Source of the DNA: Bacteroidales bacterium
GTDB lineage: Bacteria > Bacteroidota > Bacteroidia > Bacteroidales > Tenuifilaceae
NCBI GenBank assembly: GCA_013141385.1
Contig: JABFRB010000010.1
Span: forward strand, 62,001-126,000
Direction of reading: 5' to 3'
Length of the DNA stretch: 64,000 nt
A model generated the notes under the pieces. That model did no database searches, was not told where the DNA came from, and worked only from the letters and a program-made list of their open reading frames with translations. Of this stretch, positions 51,645-61,129 are shown piece after piece. A program made the translations under genes and the position numbers. Positions within the stretch are counted from its first letter, which is position 1. Each line of letters begins with the position of its first letter.

Positions 51645-51876
51645 TTTTCGGAGTAAATTTTTTGAGAATAATTTCGTTGTAATTTATTTGCCAATCGTTC
51701 GATAAAATTATTGGCAATTGATGCAGGAATGTATATTGCGCTATTTTCTTTGATGGGTTTCACTCTAGGAATTTGGTGAAACTCCAATTAAGAAAAAGGC
51801 TAATTCATGCAAAACAATTTCTAAAGAGGTAGCTAATCTGAGATAAAGACACCTTGAACAAGATATAGAAAATGTC
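51645..51876. other. Intergenic remainder between lspA and the tetR promoter
   Basis: With the promoter above, this completes the 350-bp gap 51527-51876. A 63-codon minus-strand frame (51596-51787) runs into the promoter and is not credible as a gene. Nothing else is seen. Confidence 0.4.
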
Positions 51877-52515
51877 TTACGCTATATCTTGAGTTTGCTT
51901 TTCAGATTTCCCTAATAAGACCTTACGCTGAAATATCAAAAGGTAGAATACCCCAGTTGTTATTGCTGAATCAGCAAGATTAAAGACAGGACTAAAAAAA
52001 ACAAAATGTTGACCGCCTACCCAAGGAAACCATTCGGGGTAGGTAGTGTTAATAATTGGGAAGTAGAGCATATCTACAACTCTCCCATGAAGGAAAGAGG
52101 CGTATCCGCCACCTTCTGGAAGAAATGTTGCTACGCCAGAGATAGAATCATTGAATATCAAACCGTAAAATGCGCTATCAATTAAGTTTCCTATTGCCCC
52201 TGCTAATATTGCAGATATTCCTAAAACTAATCCGGTATTCGCTTTTTGTTTAATTAGGAGATATATGTAGTATCCCATTGCACAACTGGCTGCAATTCTG
52301 AATAGACTTAGGAAAAGTTTCCCAGAACCACCCCAAAATTCGATTCCAAAGGCCATTCCGGGGTTCTCGGTAAAATGAATGATAAACCAATTCCCAATAA
52401 CAGAAAACCCTTGCCCCTCAATCATATGGGTTTTTATCCAAAATTTAAGCAGCTGGTCCAGAAAAAGGATTAAAAGGATTAGAAGGATTGATTTATTTCT
52501 TAATGATATTTTCAT
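51877..52515 (-). CDS. lspA: Lipoprotein signal peptidase (signal peptidase II)
   Basis: A 212-residue inner-membrane protease that cleaves the signal peptide of lipoproteins after diacylglyceryl addition. Family motifs are present: LFLDQLLKFWIKTHM, ENPGMAFGIEFWGG, GAIGNLIDSAFYGLIF, the catalytic Asp in GRVVDMLYFP and the second in FNLADSAITTGV. Four transmembrane helices are visible. It is longer than E. coli LspA (164) owing to the loop around FNDSISGVATFLPEGGGYASFLH, usual in this phylum. It follows dksA-like and ileS on the same strand. It would mature the many lipoproteins seen here, GldK included. Confidence 0.94.
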   Translation of the reverse strand: MKISLRNKSILLILLILFLDQLLKFWIKTHMIEGQGFSVIGNWFIIHFTENPGMAFGIEFWGGSGKLFLSLFRIAASCAMGYYIYLLIKQKANTGLVLGISAILAGAIGNLIDSAFYGLIFNDSISGVATFLPEGGGYASFLHGRVVDMLYFPIINTTYPEWFPWVGGQHFVFFSPVFNLADSAITTGVFYLLIFQRKVLLGKSEKQTQDIA

Positions 52516-52578
52516 TTTAATGTTGTTGGTAAAAAATGGTTTTGATGTAATATTTACTGGGCAAAACTATAAAAAAAA

Positions 52579-52600
52579 GTGATCGGAAAGATCCGATCAC
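52579..52600 (-). terminator. Terminator between the DksA-like gene and lspA
   Basis: A perfect 9-bp stem (GTGATCGGA at 52579-52587 with TCCGATCAC at 52592-52600). On the minus strand it is followed by an uninterrupted run of eight T. It should end most ileS-dksA transcripts before lspA, so lspA may have its own promoter. Confidence 0.8.
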
Positions 52601-52624
52601 CTTAATGCTTTTAGCAAAGATTTC

Positions 52625-53002
52625 TTATCGCTGGTTATTTTTAGCATTGATGCTAAGTGTTGCATGTGGAACAGCACGCAGTCTCTCCTTTGCAATCAGT
52701 TTACCAGTTTCTCGACAAATACCATAGGTTTTATTTTCGATGCGAACTAGGGCAGACTCAAGATGTTGTATAAATTTAATTTGTCTCTGAGCCAACTTCC
52801 CTGCTTCCTCCTTTGATAAGGTAGCCGCACCTTCCTCAAGTACTTTAAATGTGGGTGAGGTATCTTGAGTATCGTTGCTTTCACTCATGGTAATAGCACT
52901 CTTAAGAGTTTCGTAATCATTACGTGCCTTATCGAGCTTTTGCAGAATAATCTCTTTGAATTCTGCCAACTCTTCATCAGAGTATCTTGTTTTTTCTGCC
53001 AT
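52625..53002 (-). CDS. TraR/DksA family zinc-finger-like protein
   Basis: A 125-residue protein. A helical coiled hairpin (about 1-80, DEELAEFKEIILQKLDKARNDYETLKSAITM...) is followed by YGICRETGKLIAKERLRAVPHATLSI, the DksA/TraR zinc-finger region. Only the first Cys of the expected CxxC pair is kept and no second pair is seen, so zinc is unlikely to bind. This reduced form is common in Bacteroidota. It probably binds the RNA polymerase secondary channel and modulates transcription. It lies 50 bp after ileS. Confidence 0.88.
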   Translation of the reverse strand: MAEKTRYSDEELAEFKEIILQKLDKARNDYETLKSAITMSESNDTQDTSPTFKVLEEGAATLSKEEAGKLAQRQIKFIQHLESALVRIENKTYGICRETGKLIAKERLRAVPHATLSINAKNNQR

Positions 53003-53052
53003 AACTCTAAATTTTGCTTAAAAATATGAAAATTAATATGAATAAACCAAGC

Positions 53053-56000
53053 TTATACAGCAATCTTATCAACTTTAATTGCAGTATTTATATCTGTATC
53101 AATCTCAATGTTTGTAAATGCTCCCTTTGGCTCAATATCAACCAAAATAATCTCTTTTGCTAAGGTTTGACTTGCAATATAATCGCGGTGAATTTCAACC
53201 GCTTTATTAATTGCATTGTGTTTCAGTATACTGATATGAATCTTATCTGTTACATCAAAACCCGCATCTTTTCGTAAATTTTGAATTCTGTTAATAAGTT
53301 CACGCGCAATACCCTCATTACGAAGCTCTTCGGTTATTTTAATATCAAGAGCTACTGTAAATCTTCCCTCGTTAGCAACCAGCCAGCCAGGAATATCCTC
53401 TGAGAGGATGTCAACATCCTTAATACCAATCTCTATTGAGCCTTCAGGGATATTAAGGGTGAAAATACCATTGCTTTCAAGCGTTGAAATATCTTTCTGA
53501 GTCATATTTGCTACTGAAGCAGATATAGATTTCATCGATTTTCCAAAACGCGGACCCAACTCCTTAAAGTTTGGTTTTATCTTTTTAACCAAAATTCCCG
53601 AAGTGTCCACAAGATATTCGAGTTCCTTTACATTAACCTCAGAAAGGATAAGATGTTCAATGGCGGATAGCTGACGTTTAAAATTATCGTCGAGGATTGG
53701 AACCATGATTTTGCTCAATGGCTGACGAACCTTGATGCTTACCTTGCGGCGTAAGCCTAACACCATTGAACTAACGCTCTGTGCTATTTCCATTTTTTCC
53801 TCAAGATCTTTATCGATCAAGGCCATATCGTATTTGGGATAGGTTGATAGATGAACGCTATCATCCTTATGCTTACCCGAAACTTTATTCAAATCGATAA
53901 ATAGCCGATCGGTATAGAATGGTGCAATTGGCGCTGCAAGCTGAGTCACGGTCTCAATGCAGGTATAAAGCGTTTGGTATGCAGCAATTTTATCTTTACT
54001 GAATTCGCCGCCCCAGAAACGTCTGCGGTTCAAACGTACATACCAGTTACTTAAATGCTCCGATACAAAATCCTGAATTGCTCTACCCGCCCTTGTTGGC
54101 TCATAGTTTTCATAGGCATCCTCAACCTCTTTAATCAATGTGTTTAATAATGAAATAACCCATCTATCAATCTCAGGACGTTCGTTAACAGGTATTTCAG
54201 CCTCCTCGAATGTGAATCCATCAATATTGGCGTATAGTGCGAAAAATGAATAGGTGTTATAAAGTGTACCAAAGAATTTACGTTTCACCTCGTCAACGCC
54301 CTCGATATCAAACTTAAGGTTATCCCAAGGTTGTGAGTTTGTTATCATATACCAACGCAGAGGATCTGAGCCATATTTTTCAATTACCTCAAATGGTTCA
54401 ACGGCATTACCTAAGCGTTTACTCATCTTATTGCCGCTCTTATCCAGAACGAGTCCATTTGAAATAATGTTTTTATATGATACAGAATCGAATAGCATGG
54501 TTGATATTGCATGTAACGTGAAGAACCATCCACGGGTTTGGTCAACACCTTCTGCAATAAAATCGGCGGGGAAAACATCACTGAAATTATCTTTATGCTC
54601 AAATGGGTAATGAACCTGTGCGTAAGGCATAGCCCCAGAATCGAACCAAACATCGATAAGATCTGTTTCACGGGTCATTTTCTTGCCCGATGGGGAAACG
54701 AGTATAACATTATCAACGAATGGACGATGTAAGTCGAATGAGCTATAATTTGAATCGGAGAAATCGCCTTCGGCATATTTTGCCAATGGATTAACTGACA
54801 TAAAACCAGCCTTAACCGCTTTCTCACACTCGGCCTTCATCTGGGCAACAGAACCAATGCAAATCATTTCGCTACGATCTTCGGTAACCCATATTGGTAA
54901 TGGTGTTCCCCAAAAACGTGAGCGGGATAGGTTCCAATCAACAAGATTCTCGAGCCACTTTCCAAATCTTCCTGTTCCTGTGCTTTGCGGTTTCCAGTTA
55001 ATCGTTTTGTTTAGCTCAAGCATTCTGTCCTTTAATGCCGTGGTGCGAATAAACCAACTGTCGAGCGGATAGTAAAGCACGGGTTTATCGGTACGCCAGC
55101 AGTGTGGATAGCTGTGTATGTGCTTTTCGATTCGGAATACCTTATTCTGCTGCTTTAGGTTAACAGCCAAGTCGACATCAAGGGTTGTATCCGTTTCGGT
55201 TAAGGTAGAATCGTATTCGTTTTTAACAAATCGTCCCGAAAATTCTTTGTATAAGTTGATGTTGATGTTATTTTGAACAAATGCAGGATCGAGATCGTCT
55301 ATTCTATAAAATCTTCCTTGGCGGTCGACCATTGGTTCTGGGTTTCCGTTTTTATCACGTAGGATTAGCGGTGAAATACCAGAAACCTTTGCAACTCGAT
55401 CATCATCAGCACCAAAGGTTGGTGCAATATGAACTACGCCTGTTCCATCTTCAGTGGTAACAAAATCACCTACAACAACTCTAAACGCATCACCTTCGGG
55501 TTTTACCCAAGGGAAGAGCTGTTCATAAGTAATTCCAGCAAGTTTTGATCCTTGAATTTCTGTAACGATTTTAAATGGAATTCTTTTATCTCCTTGGTTA
55601 TACTCCTCCAACCTTAATTCTGCATTCGCGGCGGGGAAGTAGGCTTCAAGACGATCTTTGGCAAGTATTACATTGATTGGGTTTCCGCTATAGGGGTTAA
55701 AGGATTGAACCAATACGTATTTGATGTTTTGCCCAACAGCCAATGCCGTATTTGAGGGTAATGTCCAAGGGGTAGTAGTCCAAGCAAGAATATGTAAATC
55801 GGTATTAATTCCTTGGAAAAGGAATTCGCTTTTATCGTTACGGATAACCTTAAACTGAGCAACTGCCGTGGTGTCTTTAACATCCCGATAACAACCGGGT
55901 TGGTTAAGCTCATGGGTACTTAAGCCCGTTCCTGCTGCTGGAGAAAAAGGTTGAATGGTTTTTCCTTTGTAGAGCAGCCCTTTATCGTATAGCTTTTGAA

Positions 56001-56493
56001 GTAGATTCCATAGGGTTTCGATATACCTATTATCGTAGGTGATGTAAGGATGTTTCATATCGACCCAATACCCTATTTTATGGGTAAGTTCCTCCCATAG
56101 GTCGGTATATTTCATCACCTCCTTTTTGCAGGCGTCATTATATTCTTGGATTGATATTTTTGTTCCAATATCCTCCTTGGTTATCCCAAGCATTTTTTCA
56201 ACACCAAGCTCAACTGGCAATCCATGGGTATCCCAACCAGCTTTTCGGTCAACTAGAAATCCTTTTTGGGTTTTATATCTGCAAAATATATCTTTAATTG
56301 CTCGCGCCATAACGTGGTGAATACCGGGTATTCCATTTGCTGATGGCGGGCCCTCGTAGAAAACAAACACGGGGTGACCCTCACGGGTGGTTAAACTTTT
56401 TTGAAATGTGTTGTTCTTATCCCAGGTTTTCAGCACGTCTTTATTCACCTGCGACAAATCTAATCCTTTGTACTCTTGAAATTTAGGTTTCAT
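53053..56493 (-). CDS. ileS: Isoleucyl-tRNA synthetase
   Basis: A 1146-residue class I synthetase charging tRNA-Ile. HIGH-type motif in YEGPPSANGIPGIHH (about 47-61), the editing domain with TTPWTLPSNTALAV and GTGVVHIAPTFGADD, VDVWFDSG-type segment (LIDVWFDSGAMPYAQ), and KMSKS motif as GNKMSKRLGN near residue 690. The anticodon domain is SNWYVRLNRRRFWGG, with a long C-terminal domain. The length fits the long, eukaryote-like IleS type found in this phylum. First gene of the ileS-dksA-lspA group. Confidence 0.96.
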   Translation of the reverse strand: MKPKFQEYKGLDLSQVNKDVLKTWDKNNTFQKSLTTREGHPVFVFYEGPPSANGIPGIHHVMARAIKDIFCRYKTQKGFLVDRKAGWDTHGLPVELGVEKMLGITKEDIGTKISIQEYNDACKKEVMKYTDLWEELTHKIGYWVDMKHPYITYDNRYIETLWNLLQKLYDKGLLYKGKTIQPFSPAAGTGLSTHELNQPGCYRDVKDTTAVAQFKVIRNDKSEFLFQGINTDLHILAWTTTPWTLPSNTALAVGQNIKYVLVQSFNPYSGNPINVILAKDRLEAYFPAANAELRLEEYNQGDKRIPFKIVTEIQGSKLAGITYEQLFPWVKPEGDAFRVVVGDFVTTEDGTGVVHIAPTFGADDDRVAKVSGISPLILRDKNGNPEPMVDRQGRFYRIDDLDPAFVQNNININLYKEFSGRFVKNEYDSTLTETDTTLDVDLAVNLKQQNKVFRIEKHIHSYPHCWRTDKPVLYYPLDSWFIRTTALKDRMLELNKTINWKPQSTGTGRFGKWLENLVDWNLSRSRFWGTPLPIWVTEDRSEMICIGSVAQMKAECEKAVKAGFMSVNPLAKYAEGDFSDSNYSSFDLHRPFVDNVILVSPSGKKMTRETDLIDVWFDSGAMPYAQVHYPFEHKDNFSDVFPADFIAEGVDQTRGWFFTLHAISTMLFDSVSYKNIISNGLVLDKSGNKMSKRLGNAVEPFEVIEKYGSDPLRWYMITNSQPWDNLKFDIEGVDEVKRKFFGTLYNTYSFFALYANIDGFTFEEAEIPVNERPEIDRWVISLLNTLIKEVEDAYENYEPTRAGRAIQDFVSEHLSNWYVRLNRRRFWGGEFSKDKIAAYQTLYTCIETVTQLAAPIAPFYTDRLFIDLNKVSGKHKDDSVHLSTYPKYDMALIDKDLEEKMEIAQSVSSMVLGLRRKVSIKVRQPLSKIMVPILDDNFKRQLSAIEHLILSEVNVKELEYLVDTSGILVKKIKPNFKELGPRFGKSMKSISASVANMTQKDISTLESNGIFTLNIPEGSIEIGIKDVDILSEDIPGWLVANEGRFTVALDIKITEELRNEGIARELINRIQNLRKDAGFDVTDKIHISILKHNAINKAVEIHRDYIASQTLAKEIILVDIEPKGAFTNIEIDTDINTAIKVDKIAV

Positions 56494-56789
56494 TCAAATT
56501 AACTATTATACAGTGTACCTTGCAATAAAATCCCACAAAGATAGGTTTCTGTATGAGAATATCAAACAGATTGTTGGTTAAGAGATGTTTGCTAATTAAC
56601 CTACGTTGCCAGCCCTCTGTTTATGGGGTTAATTTGTTGAATTAAAATGTTTTATTAATACCCGTTTAGGGTTGTGTTTTAATGCCACAAGGTGGCAAAA
56701 TGTGTATAAATTGTTTCTTAGTTTCACTATCGCAAAATGCGATAATACATGTTGCTTTTTTACACTTTGGGGAACAGGGTTAAACTTTG
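56494..56789. other. Upstream region of ileS, no gene
   Basis: AT-rich intergenic DNA holding the presumed ileS promoter. A small inverted repeat TATCGCA-AAA-TGCGATA lies at about 56728-56744. No T-box leader could be recognised. Confidence 0.4.
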
Positions 56790-57050
56790 ATGATTCCTCT
56801 GAGCACCAATTTCCTCCATTAAAACAGGGTTATCCTCATTTAAAGTGAGGACGTCCTTGTTTGAAGTGAGGATTTCCTTGTTTGCAATTAGGATTTCCTC
56901 CCTTTGAGTAAGGAATTCCTTGTTCAGAATGAGGATTTTCTTGTTTGAAATGAGGACGTCCTCCCTTTTAGCAACAATTTCCTCCTTCCAAGTGAGGATT
57001 TTCCCCCTCTGAGCAACAATTTCCTCCTTTGGCAGAGGAATTTTCTACAT
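56790..57050. repeat. Degenerate tandem repeat, 21-bp period
   Basis: About twelve imperfect copies of a unit like TTCCTTGTTTGAAGTGAGGA follow one another (variants with CCTCC, GAGTAAGG, GCAACAAT). The period of 21 keeps reading frames open on the minus strand, producing a spurious Lys/Arg/Ser-rich frame that spans to 57346. It lies directly before the 42-bp array. Confidence 0.8.
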
Positions 57051-57080
57051 TCCCTAAGGATTTTTCTATGTGGAAAAGAA

Positions 57081-57310
57081 ACATTCCTTCCTTGAAAAGT
57101 CTTCGGGGAAGGAAGGAATGAAACTTTCCTTCCTTCAAAAGTTTCTTCCGAAGGAAGGAATAAAATATTTCTTCCTTGAAAAGTCTTCAGGGAAGGAAGG
57201 AATAAAACATTCCTTCCTTCAAAAGTCTTCGGGGAAGGAAGGAGAGAAACATTCCTTTCTTCAAAAGTCTTCGGGGAAGGAAGGGAAGAGACTTTTCTTC
57301 CTTCCCGAAT
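57081..57310. repeat. Tandem repeat of a 42-bp palindromic unit
   Basis: About five copies of ATTCCTTCCTT-GAAAAGTCTTCGGG-GAAGGAAGGAA. Each unit is itself an inverted repeat of TTCCTTCC and GGAAGGAA around GAAAAGTCTTCGGG. Copies differ at a few bases. Because 42 is a multiple of three, both strands carry long open frames encoding 14-residue repeats (RNVSLLPSPKTFEG on the minus strand, KHSFLQKSSGKEG-like on the plus). The array lies between ileS and the T9SS substrate gene. Confidence 0.88.
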
Positions 57311-57424
57311 GACTTTTCTATGTTGTTTTATGGTAGTGTTCCCCAAAAAAACTTTTCTTTTAAAAAAGTTGGGTTATTCCTTTGAATATTTATTGATTAA
57401 TTCAAGTTGTTGATTAAATAGGAA

Positions 57425-57442
57425 ACCCTGCGAAAGCAGGGT
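57425..57442 (-). terminator. Hairpin after the T9SS substrate gene
   Basis: ACCCTGC-GAAA-GCAGGGT, a perfect 7-bp stem with a GNRA-type tetraloop, 30 bp after the stop of the gene at 57472. The T-run is weak, so termination is likely but not certain. Confidence 0.6.
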
Positions 57443-57471
57443 CTCTAATTTAACAAATATTTTTTCTATCA

Positions 57472-59313
57472 TTAATGCTTTACTACTAGTTGCTGACGAT
57501 ATATTTTGTTACCATCATTTATTTCAATAATATAGCATCCGTTATCAAGATTGCTAATGGGTAATGTAACCGTTTCTCCAGATTTCTTCAATGTTGCTTT
57601 TATAGTTCCAAAATTATCAAAAATGCGGACAGTGTAAGAATTCGTTGAAATGAATTTTGACCTAAACGTTGCTGCATCTTGTGTAGATTGGGTAGTTGCC
57701 GTATTCTCTGCCTTACCAATGGTCAATGTTACATTTTCAGAAGCAGGATTTGGAGAAATGCTAAAGCCATAGTAGCAGGGATCCTCGGAGACTTCAGCAT
57801 GGCTTATTTCGGATACCCCACAGGCGTTTACCTCTGCTACATCCACGTAGTACACATGACCGCAATTATTTAGCTGTCTCTGGAAAATAACGCTGGTTGA
57901 TGATGTACTAGATTTCAAAACACCATCCAGATACCATTTATAACTCGTTGCGGTGTTTACGCCATCGATGGTTGCCGTAAACCTTCTTGGTGGAGCATCA
58001 AAATCTATAGAAATAGCCCCAGGCACTGGAGAGCCAGCAACAATGCTATAGTTGCGATACGCTGTTCCGCAGCCAGAGTTAAATGTTGCTCTAACCCAAC
58101 TCGAACTATTCCCGGTGGGAGTAAATGTTGCTGAACTACCCGATGCTGACGATAAGCTTAAGTTGGTACCAGGATCCCATGAAACGGAACAGCCCGAGGG
58201 TAAGTTTCCAACTGTAAAGGTAGCACCTAAAGAGCAAACAGTAGCTGGACCAGAGATTGTTGGCGTAGGAATTGAAAGAGTTGTTACAGAAAAAGTAGTG
58301 CTTTGAGGAGATACTCCCGTATTGCTTTCAGCAGTTACATAAAACTTGTTGGTAGTACCTGCGGACAATCCGGTTACATTGAATGAAGTAGTCGTTGTGG
58401 TGCCAATTTTTGAACTAGGAGTAGTTGTAGAATTATAGACATTATAGATTGTTGCCGTAGGTGAAGCAACCCATGTTAGCGTGGTGCTACAATAGGAAAT
58501 ACTGCTTGATGCAAGGCTTGTTGGCGCATCTGGAGGAGGAAGGGGTGTTGTAAAGGATATTACTGAAGATGTATTTGTGTTTCCTGCAAAATCAGCCGCT
58601 GTAACAGTTGCCGTATAGGTAGTACTGGATGTAAGGCCGCTATATGGGTAATAGTTACCCGTATAATAATAGGTAGAAGCATCTAATGGCCCTGCCCCTG
58701 GCATGGTTGTACCAGCCGAATTCTTTAAAACTACAGTATAACTTTTTATACCATTAACTCCGGCAGAAATGTTAGAAGCAGTATATGGATTTGACCAATC
58801 ATCGGTACTGCTCGTCCAGTTAATTGTAGCAGAATTGCTATGAATGTATGAAACTGATGCAACTGGTTTTGAGGGAATTGAATTGTCAATCCTAACACTA
58901 AATAAAACATTTTCACTATAACTAGGGTTGATTGAGTTACCCTTTTTGTTCCTTACAATAAAAGTCAGCTGAAAAGGGTATAAATCTCCATCATTTGCGT
59001 TTGCAGGGGTAATATCCAAATTAAATGTAATAGTTTGAGTTTTTAATATACTTTGACCACTATTATCAATGCTCACCCAGCTGGCGTAAGCACCGAACGA
59101 GTATGACTTATCAATTGAAACGGTACAGGTATCGCTCCTGTTACTTGTTACTTTGACCTGAACCTTAGTCGTGCTCCCGGTTCTAACGGGTGTGCATAGC
59201 TGACTAGTTTTATCAGTTGAACTTTTTACGGTAAAATCTTGGGCAGTAAGTATACCACCTGTTGCTAGCAGGATTAGAAGGGTGCAAAAAAATTTGAGTA
59301 ATCTTTTCATCAT
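57472..59313 (-). CDS. Secreted fibronectin type III protein with T9SS type A sorting domain
   Basis: A 613-residue exported protein. Signal peptide (MMKRLLKFFCTLLILLATGGILTAQ). An N-terminal beta domain (about 28-140) is followed by two fibronectin type III domains: PSKPVASVSYIHSNSATINWTSSTDDW...YTATVTAADFAGN, and PPDAPTSLASSSISYCSTTLTWVAS...NKFYVTAES. Ig/PKD-like parts follow. The C-terminal domain (about 520-613) begins GFSISPNPASENVTLTI and ends GCYIIEINDGNKIYRQQLVVKH, the type A sorting signal recognised by T9SS. It is a clear candidate cargo of the GldKLMN machinery encoded at 2426-7590. Confidence 0.92.
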   Translation of the reverse strand: MMKRLLKFFCTLLILLATGGILTAQDFTVKSSTDKTSQLCTPVRTGSTTKVQVKVTSNRSDTCTVSIDKSYSFGAYASWVSIDNSGQSILKTQTITFNLDITPANANDGDLYPFQLTFIVRNKKGNSINPSYSENVLFSVRIDNSIPSKPVASVSYIHSNSATINWTSSTDDWSNPYTASNISAGVNGIKSYTVVLKNSAGTTMPGAGPLDASTYYYTGNYYPYSGLTSSTTYTATVTAADFAGNTNTSSVISFTTPLPPPDAPTSLASSSISYCSTTLTWVASPTATIYNVYNSTTTPSSKIGTTTTTSFNVTGLSAGTTNKFYVTAESNTGVSPQSTTFSVTTLSIPTPTISGPATVCSLGATFTVGNLPSGCSVSWDPGTNLSLSSASGSSATFTPTGNSSSWVRATFNSGCGTAYRNYSIVAGSPVPGAISIDFDAPPRRFTATIDGVNTATSYKWYLDGVLKSSTSSTSVIFQRQLNNCGHVYYVDVAEVNACGVSEISHAEVSEDPCYYGFSISPNPASENVTLTIGKAENTATTQSTQDAATFRSKFISTNSYTVRIFDNFGTIKATLKKSGETVTLPISNLDNGCYIIEINDGNKIYRQQLVVKH

Positions 59314-59503
59314 CGTTTTAGGTTTATGTGGTTAAATAAAAAAGTAATTCAATATTACATTTTAGTTGATTATTCGGCTTCATAAAGAGCACTTTCTCTG
59401 TAATCGGGTTCCCATTTCTGATTATAATCCCTTTTTCATTCCCTATCCTTTGACTGGGGCAGATCAAAAAGAGCATATTTTTCATGTTCAAATACCCCAA
59501 TGC

Positions 59504-60268
59504 TTAATCCCTGATGCACCGAACAGAATAACCATTCCCCTTATAATTGCAGATCTTGGTAACTGCTGATTCAAAGTATTCTAAAAAAAGAACCCCCGCA
59601 TAAGGGACACCACACTCAGTGACCGCCCACCAGGCACCATCGTAGCAAACCCAGACATAGCGACCCGTGTCGAACCAACGCCACCCACCCGGGTTGGCGG
59701 TGAAGCCGCTGCTGTTATCGGCGATATGGTCAATCCCAATCCAAAGAGCCCCGTCCCACTCAATAAAAGGGGCTTGTTTCATCTTGTATCCAGCAATGCT
59801 ATCGCCCCCGAGGTAGGCTACCAAAGTATTCCACTCGCCCTCGCTAGGTACGTGCCATCCTTTAGGAGCGATGCTGCGGTTGTCGGATACTGCGTACCAG
59901 TTGTACAACCCGCCTAGCAGGGCAATGGTATCCAAGCTATTCGTATTGTTGTAGTAGCAGTAAGCACCCGATGTAGTACTTCCCCATTGCGCATTACCCG
60001 TTACATTGGTTATAGCATCGCCATTACGGTACTTCGTAGTCCGCAGATTTTCGGCCATCCATGTTTGGGTGCCAATGGTGATAGTTCTGTAGGTATTCCC
60101 ATCCTGATCGGTCATCGAACCGTACTTCAACTTGGGATTGAACACCGCGGTGGTATGTCCGTTGGTTGGGTTGCTTGGCTCGCTATCGTTGTCTTTACTA
60201 CAGCTACTGGCAATAACCAGTAAAAATCCTAGTACAACCAATTTGAAAATCAAATTTCCGTTTCTCAT
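59504..60268 (-). CDS. FISUMP domain lipoprotein (paralogue 1)
   Basis: A 254-residue lipoprotein: lipobox VIASSC at about residue 23, a short Ser/Asn/Pro linker, then the FISUMP domain (Fibrobacter succinogenes major paralogous domain): GSMTDQDGNTYRTITIGTQTWMAENLRTTKYRNGDAI, YNWYAVSDNRSIAPKGWHVPSEGEWNTLVAYLGG, SGFTANPGGWR, and the final GYSVRCIRD. FISUMP proteins are surface lipoproteins of unknown role related to the FGE/C-type-lectin-like fold. The next gene upstream is a close paralogue. Confidence 0.9.
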   Translation of the reverse strand: MRNGNLIFKLVVLGFLLVIASSCSKDNDSEPSNPTNGHTTAVFNPKLKYGSMTDQDGNTYRTITIGTQTWMAENLRTTKYRNGDAITNVTGNAQWGSTTSGAYCYYNNTNSLDTIALLGGLYNWYAVSDNRSIAPKGWHVPSEGEWNTLVAYLGGDSIAGYKMKQAPFIEWDGALWIGIDHIADNSSGFTANPGGWRWFDTGRYVWVCYDGAWWAVTECGVPYAGVLFLEYFESAVTKICNYKGNGYSVRCIRD

Positions 60269-60376
60269 AATTAATTCATCTTATAATCAAACCTATATTT
60301 TATACCGAATATAATGAGCGATTTTGCTTATAGGCACACATTGCAATAGAACAAAATGGTAAAAAAGCCCAATGGT

Positions 60377-61129
60377 CTAGTCCTTTACGCACCGGATCGA
60401 ATACCCATCGCCTGTGCGGCCATTGCTCCTATTAATTGTGGCGTCGAAGTCCGACAGAGAAATAATCCTTACATGAAGAGCATCTGACTCCGTAGCAGAC
60501 CACCAACTACCATAGTAGTAGATGTGGTAGAAGCGGCCATTGGGATACCAACGCCACCCGCCCGGAAGGGCGGTGAACCCGCTGCTGTTATCGGAGGTAT
60601 ATTTATCGGGTCCTCCCCACTGGATTATGCTGGCTTCCTTTAGCCTTCCACTAGCAATACTATCGACACCGAGGTAGGCCGTTAGCGTATTCCACTCAGC
60701 CTCGGCGGGTATGTGCCAGCCTTTGGGCGCAATGCCCCGATTGTCGGATACCGCATACCAGTTGTACAACCGACCTAGCGTGGCGATGGAATCCAAGCTA
60801 ACCGTATTATTGTAATTACAGTACGCACTCGTGGTTAAGCCGCTCCATTGTGCGTTATCCGTTATGTTGAATATAGATTCGCCGTTGCGGTACTTGGTGG
60901 TTCGTAGGTTTTCTGCCATCCACGTTTGGGTGCCAATGGCAATGGTTCTATAGGTATTCCCATCCTGATCGGTCATTGAACCATACCTCAAATGGGGGTT
61001 AAACTTTGCCATTGTCAGTCCGTTGGTTGGGTTGCTTGGACTGTTATCATCGTCTTTACAACAACTATTAGCAATAATCAGTAAAAATCCTAGTGCTAAG
61101 AATGGGGAAATCAAAATTCTATTTTTCAT
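60377..61129 (-). CDS. FISUMP domain lipoprotein (paralogue 2)
   Basis: A 250-residue lipoprotein: lipobox region IIANSCCKDDDNSPSNPTNG, then a FISUMP domain (QDGNTYRTIAIGTQTWMAENLRTTKYRNGESI, LYNWYAVSDNRGIAPKGWHIPAEAEWNTLTAYLG, YSIRCVKD). It matches the adjacent paralogue along most of its length, with differences concentrated near the C-terminus before YSIRC, where ligand contacts might lie. Tandem duplication 108 bp apart; the downstream copy probably shares its promoter. Confidence 0.9.
   Translation of the reverse strand: MKNRILISPFLALGFLLIIANSCCKDDDNSPSNPTNGLTMAKFNPHLRYGSMTDQDGNTYRTIAIGTQTWMAENLRTTKYRNGESIFNITDNAQWSGLTTSAYCNYNNTVSLDSIATLGRLYNWYAVSDNRGIAPKGWHIPAEAEWNTLTAYLGVDSIASGRLKEASIIQWGGPDKYTSDNSSGFTALPGGWRWYPNGRFYHIYYYGSWWSATESDALHVRIISLSDFDATINRSNGRTGDGYSIRCVKD

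Noticed and set aside
51596-51787. 63-codon minus-strand frame between lspA and tetR
   Set aside because: Its 3' part covers the clear promoter and operator of the tetR operon, and the peptide has no recognisable feature.
56494-56760. T-box leader of ileS
   Set aside because: No T-box consensus or stem array is recognised, and T-boxes are not typical of this phylum.
56924-57346. 140-codon minus-strand frame and 80-codon plus-strand frame in the repeat array
   Set aside because: Both arise because the repeat periods (21 and 42) are multiples of three. The peptides are low-complexity, basic, without signal or domain, and overlap each other.
58052-58306. 84-codon plus-strand frame inside the Fn3 protein gene
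   Set aside because: Shadow frame opposite a well supported gene with domains and a sorting signal.
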